From positions 1-27,758 of the forward strand of contig NZ_JAKKIE010000049.1 of NCBI RefSeq assembly GCF_021742065.1: 27,758 nucleotides of DNA, written 5' to 3'. The DNA is from Rhizorhapis sp. SPR117. GTDB lineage: Bacteria; Pseudomonadota; Alphaproteobacteria; Sphingomonadales; Sphingomonadaceae. The translations under genes and the position numbers were made by a program. The notes below the pieces were generated by a model. The model was not told where the DNA came from, did no database searches, and saw only the letters and a list, made by a program, of their open reading frames with translations. Shown here piece after piece: positions 26,731 through 27,758 of this stretch; the stretch's first letter is position 1; the number at the start of each line of letters is the position of its first letter.

Positions 26731-27291
26731 ATGCGTTTTTTTATCCGTTCGCTGCCTGTCCTGGCCCTGTCGTTGGTTCTTGCTGCCTGCGCCGTGCCGC
26801 AAACCGCGCCTGCTCCATCGCCCGCGCCTGCTCCTGCGCCTGCGCCTGCTCCGGCACCGCAGCCCACTCCCCTTGCCCCCGCGCCGCTCAGTAGCGATTG
26901 GCGCGCATGGCCCGTCAGTCCGGGCGACTGGGTGTATCGTCAGGATGGGCGCGGATCGATTGCGCTATTTGGCGTTCAGGGCAGCGGCGCCGCGTTGACC
27001 ATCCGGTGCGACAAGGTGCGTGATCGCATCTATGTCTCGCGGGCGGGAAGTGTCGGCGCGAATGGTGGGCAGATGCGCTTGCGCACCAGTTTTGGTGATG
27101 GCGTCTGGGCCGTGCGTGATACAGGCGGTGCACCATCCTATGCCGCCGCAGATGTCGATCCGGCCGATCCATGGTTGGACCGGATGGTATTCAGCCGTGG
27201 CCGCTTCGTTGTCGAGGTTACGGGTCTGCCCTATCTCGCCATCCCTGCATGGCCGGAATTCACCCGCGTTGTCGAGGATTGCCGCGGCTGA
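26731..27291 (+). CDS. Lipoprotein of unknown function with Pro-Ala linker
   Basis: A 186-residue protein with a lipoprotein signal (LVLAAC; Cys at 20), a Pro-Ala repeat linker of about 30 residues and a compact C-terminal domain (SSDWRAWPVSPGDWVYRQ up to VVEDCRG). The linker suggests that the domain stands off the membrane. I know similar proteins only as hypothetical sphingomonad lipoproteins. The frame is open back to TTG 26695, but the signal peptide begins at 26731. It follows uvrB at 45 bases, on the same strand. Two further cysteines (in TIRCDK and EDCRG) could pair. Confidence 0.7.
   Translation: MRFFIRSLPVLALSLVLAACAVPQTAPAPSPAPAPAPAPAPAPQPTPLAPAPLSSDWRAWPVSPGDWVYRQDGRGSIALFGVQGSGAALTIRCDKVRDRIYVSRAGSVGANGGQMRLRTSFGDGVWAVRDTGGAPSYAAADVDPADPWLDRMVFSRGRFVVEVTGLPYLAIPAWPEFTRVVEDCRG
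26806..26885 (+). repeat. Pro-Ala codon microrepeat inside the lipoprotein gene
   Basis: Imperfect tandem GCGCCTGCTCC-like units encode the linker's Pro-Ala stretch. Such runs change length easily by slippage, so copy number probably differs between strains. Confidence 0.7.
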
Positions 27292-27486
27292 ATGGCAGTC
27301 GCTTCCTATGAACGACCGCACAAATTTCTGAACTATGAGAAGAAAAAACGACGCAGCGTGGAAGCGGCGCGAGCGCGTAATTATCGCGTCAAAAAAGATT
27401 ATTTCAAGCCTTGATCCGCGAATCGGAATAATTCACACATGTGCTTGTCATCAGAGCAAAATGGTGGCGCCGTTATCAACAACGCG
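27292..27486. other. Intergenic stretch with no convincing gene
   Basis: No protein family is recognisable in either strand. A partial inverted repeat (ATTATTTC at about 27398-27405 and GGAATAAT at 27425-27432) could form a stem. A promoter for the short ORF at 27502 is expected here, but I cannot place one: AATAAT at 27427-27432 is a candidate -10 without a good -35. Confidence 0.4.
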
Positions 27487-27500
27487 AAAGGAGGTGATCC
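27487..27500 (+). promoter_or_regulatory. Extended Shine-Dalgarno, 14-base match to the 16S rRNA 3' end
   Basis: AAAGGAGGTGATCC is the exact complement of the usual bacterial 16S rRNA 3' end GGATCACCTCCTTT. GGAGG is seven bases from the ATG at 27502. Such a long perfect match is much more than normal translation needs. Confidence 0.7.
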
Positions 27501-27501
27501 G

Positions 27502-27558
27502 ATGTCTCATGGTTCAGCAAAGGGGTCGGTCAAGTCCAATCGGGGAACACGCTGCTAA
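27502..27558 (+). CDS. Possible 18-codon ORF with extended ribosome-binding site
   Basis: The ORF reads MSHGSAKGSVKSNRGTRC and stops at TAA 27556-27558. The KSNR segment recalls small basic alphaproteobacterial proteins with SNRE..KPK motifs, though those are longer. If one G were removed from the GGGG run at 27542-27545 the frame would continue as SNRE and run to the TAA at 27587-27589, so a frameshift (real or from sequencing) is possible. The strong ribosome-binding site favours real translation. Function unknown. Confidence 0.4.
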   Translation: MSHGSAKGSVKSNRGTRC

Positions 27559-27630
27559 GCACGGAATTCCGTCGCTTTTAGCGCGGTAATATGTTCTCCG
27601 GGGCGGCACTTCCGGCCGCTGACCATGTTG

Positions 27631-27664
27631 AAGGGCCGTCGATGCGATTGCACCGGCGGCCCTT
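27631..27664 (+). terminator. Likely Rho-independent hairpin downstream of the short ORF
   Basis: AAGGGCCG (27631-27638) pairs with CGGCCCTT (27657-27664) in an 8-bp stem with an 18-base loop. Only a weak T-tract follows (CTCATGTCT). A second GC-rich stem (GCGGC/GCCGC) lies just upstream, near 27604-27619, so the region could also be a structured RNA. Confidence 0.45.
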
Positions 27665-27671
27665 CTCATGT

Positions 27672-27689
27672 CTAGGGTCAGGACCCTAG
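27672..27689. repeat. 18-base palindrome at the right IS630 junction
   Basis: CTAGGGTCAGGACCCTAG has 8-bp arms and a 2-base centre. Its right CTAG is the point where the IS630 fragment begins. It may be the IS target, since IS630 prefers CTAG. Confidence 0.6.
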
Positions 27690-27758
27690 TCACCTGAATC
27701 CGAAGTTCGCTTCATTGTTTTCTGGCAGAAGCGTTTGACGGCGGCGAGGATCTCGTCG
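27686..27758 (-). mobile_element. IS630-family transposase, C-terminal fragment (right copy)
   Basis: The reverse complement is identical over 73 bases to 4-76. It encodes the same transposase tail, DEILAAVKRFCQ to RTSDSGD, followed by TAG. The element therefore lies on the minus strand, with its 3' end facing into the window, so the two copies are inverted. Sequence beyond the TAG differs from the left copy, which marks the junction with the chromosome. Confidence 0.8.

Noticed and set aside
27487..27500. End of a 16S rRNA gene on the minus strand
   Set aside because: Only the last 14 bases match; the preceding conserved helix-45 sequence is absent, so it is a ribosome-binding site, not rRNA.
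27335..27589. 84-codon ORF on the plus strand
   Set aside because: No family resemblance, odd residue mix and no ribosome-binding site at its start. The strong site at 27487 serves a different frame.
1..27758. Circular plasmid with overlapping ends
   Set aside because: The ends match as inverted, not direct, repeats, and the content is chromosomal housekeeping genes.
1..27758. Composite transposon carrying the whole window
   Set aside because: The two IS630 tails are inverted and flank many core genes; two independent insertions or contig ends explain them better.
1..27758. CRISPR array, tRNA or rRNA genes
   Set aside because: No regularly spaced direct repeats and no tRNA-like cloverleaf or rRNA core sequence were seen by eye on either strand.

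Overview
The window looks like chromosomal DNA of an alphaproteobacterium of the sphingomonad group (Sphingomonadales). The evidence is the moderately GC-rich codon use, CtpA/DsbB/Coq7 and SdhB/thioesterase/ZapE groupings with 4-bp ATGA overlaps, two DUF3617-type lipoproteins, a MerC-plus-Zur pair, and the individual protein sequences. Genus is not resolved. The first 76 and last 73 bases are matching inverted fragments of an IS630-family insertion sequence (the transposase C-terminus). The window therefore probably represents the interval between two IS copies, likely a contig that stops inside a repeat.

Layout. 1-76: IS630 tail, which cuts off the 3' end of a small secreted protein gene (65-457). 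491-6152, minus strand: coq7, a dsbB-like gene, ctpA, proA and lepA. 6282-7577, plus: a ferredoxin-NADP reductase-type flavoprotein. 7596-9954, minus: zapE, a hotdog thioesterase and sdhB as an overlapping unit, without sdhA next to it. 10118-16891, mixed strands: a set of genes that looks like a pathway. It holds a TagF-like transferase, a polysaccharide flippase, a CDP-alcohol phosphatidyltransferase with a large N-terminal extension, a HIT protein, two sugar/alcohol-phosphate nucleotidyltransferase-like proteins and a DAG/sphingoid kinase-like protein. 16977-19475, minus: rpsI, rplM, cutA and ctaA (COX15-type heme A synthase). 19564-20475, plus: a MerC membrane protein and a Zur-like regulator, with a Fur-type box in front. 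20557-22482: dxs. 22518-24436, minus: arylamine N-acetyltransferase between two DUF3617 lipoproteins. 24502-26685: uvrB, possibly leaderless. 26731-27291: a Pro-Ala-rich lipoprotein. 27292-27758: a mostly non-coding tail with a possible 18-codon ORF behind a 14-base perfect complement to the 16S rRNA 3' end, then a hairpin, then the second IS630 fragment.

The most interesting part is 10118-16891. Its genes can be read as the parts for activating a phospho-alcohol with a nucleotide, transferring it to a lipid or sugar acceptor, phosphorylating a lipid, flipping the product and adding phospho-alcohol units. That is an inference from family membership and proximity. The actual alcohol (inositol, glycerol, choline-like or other) cannot be read from the sequence. 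The rest is mostly housekeeping: ubiquinone synthesis, protein quality control, proline synthesis, TCA cycle, ribosome, isoprenoids and DNA repair.
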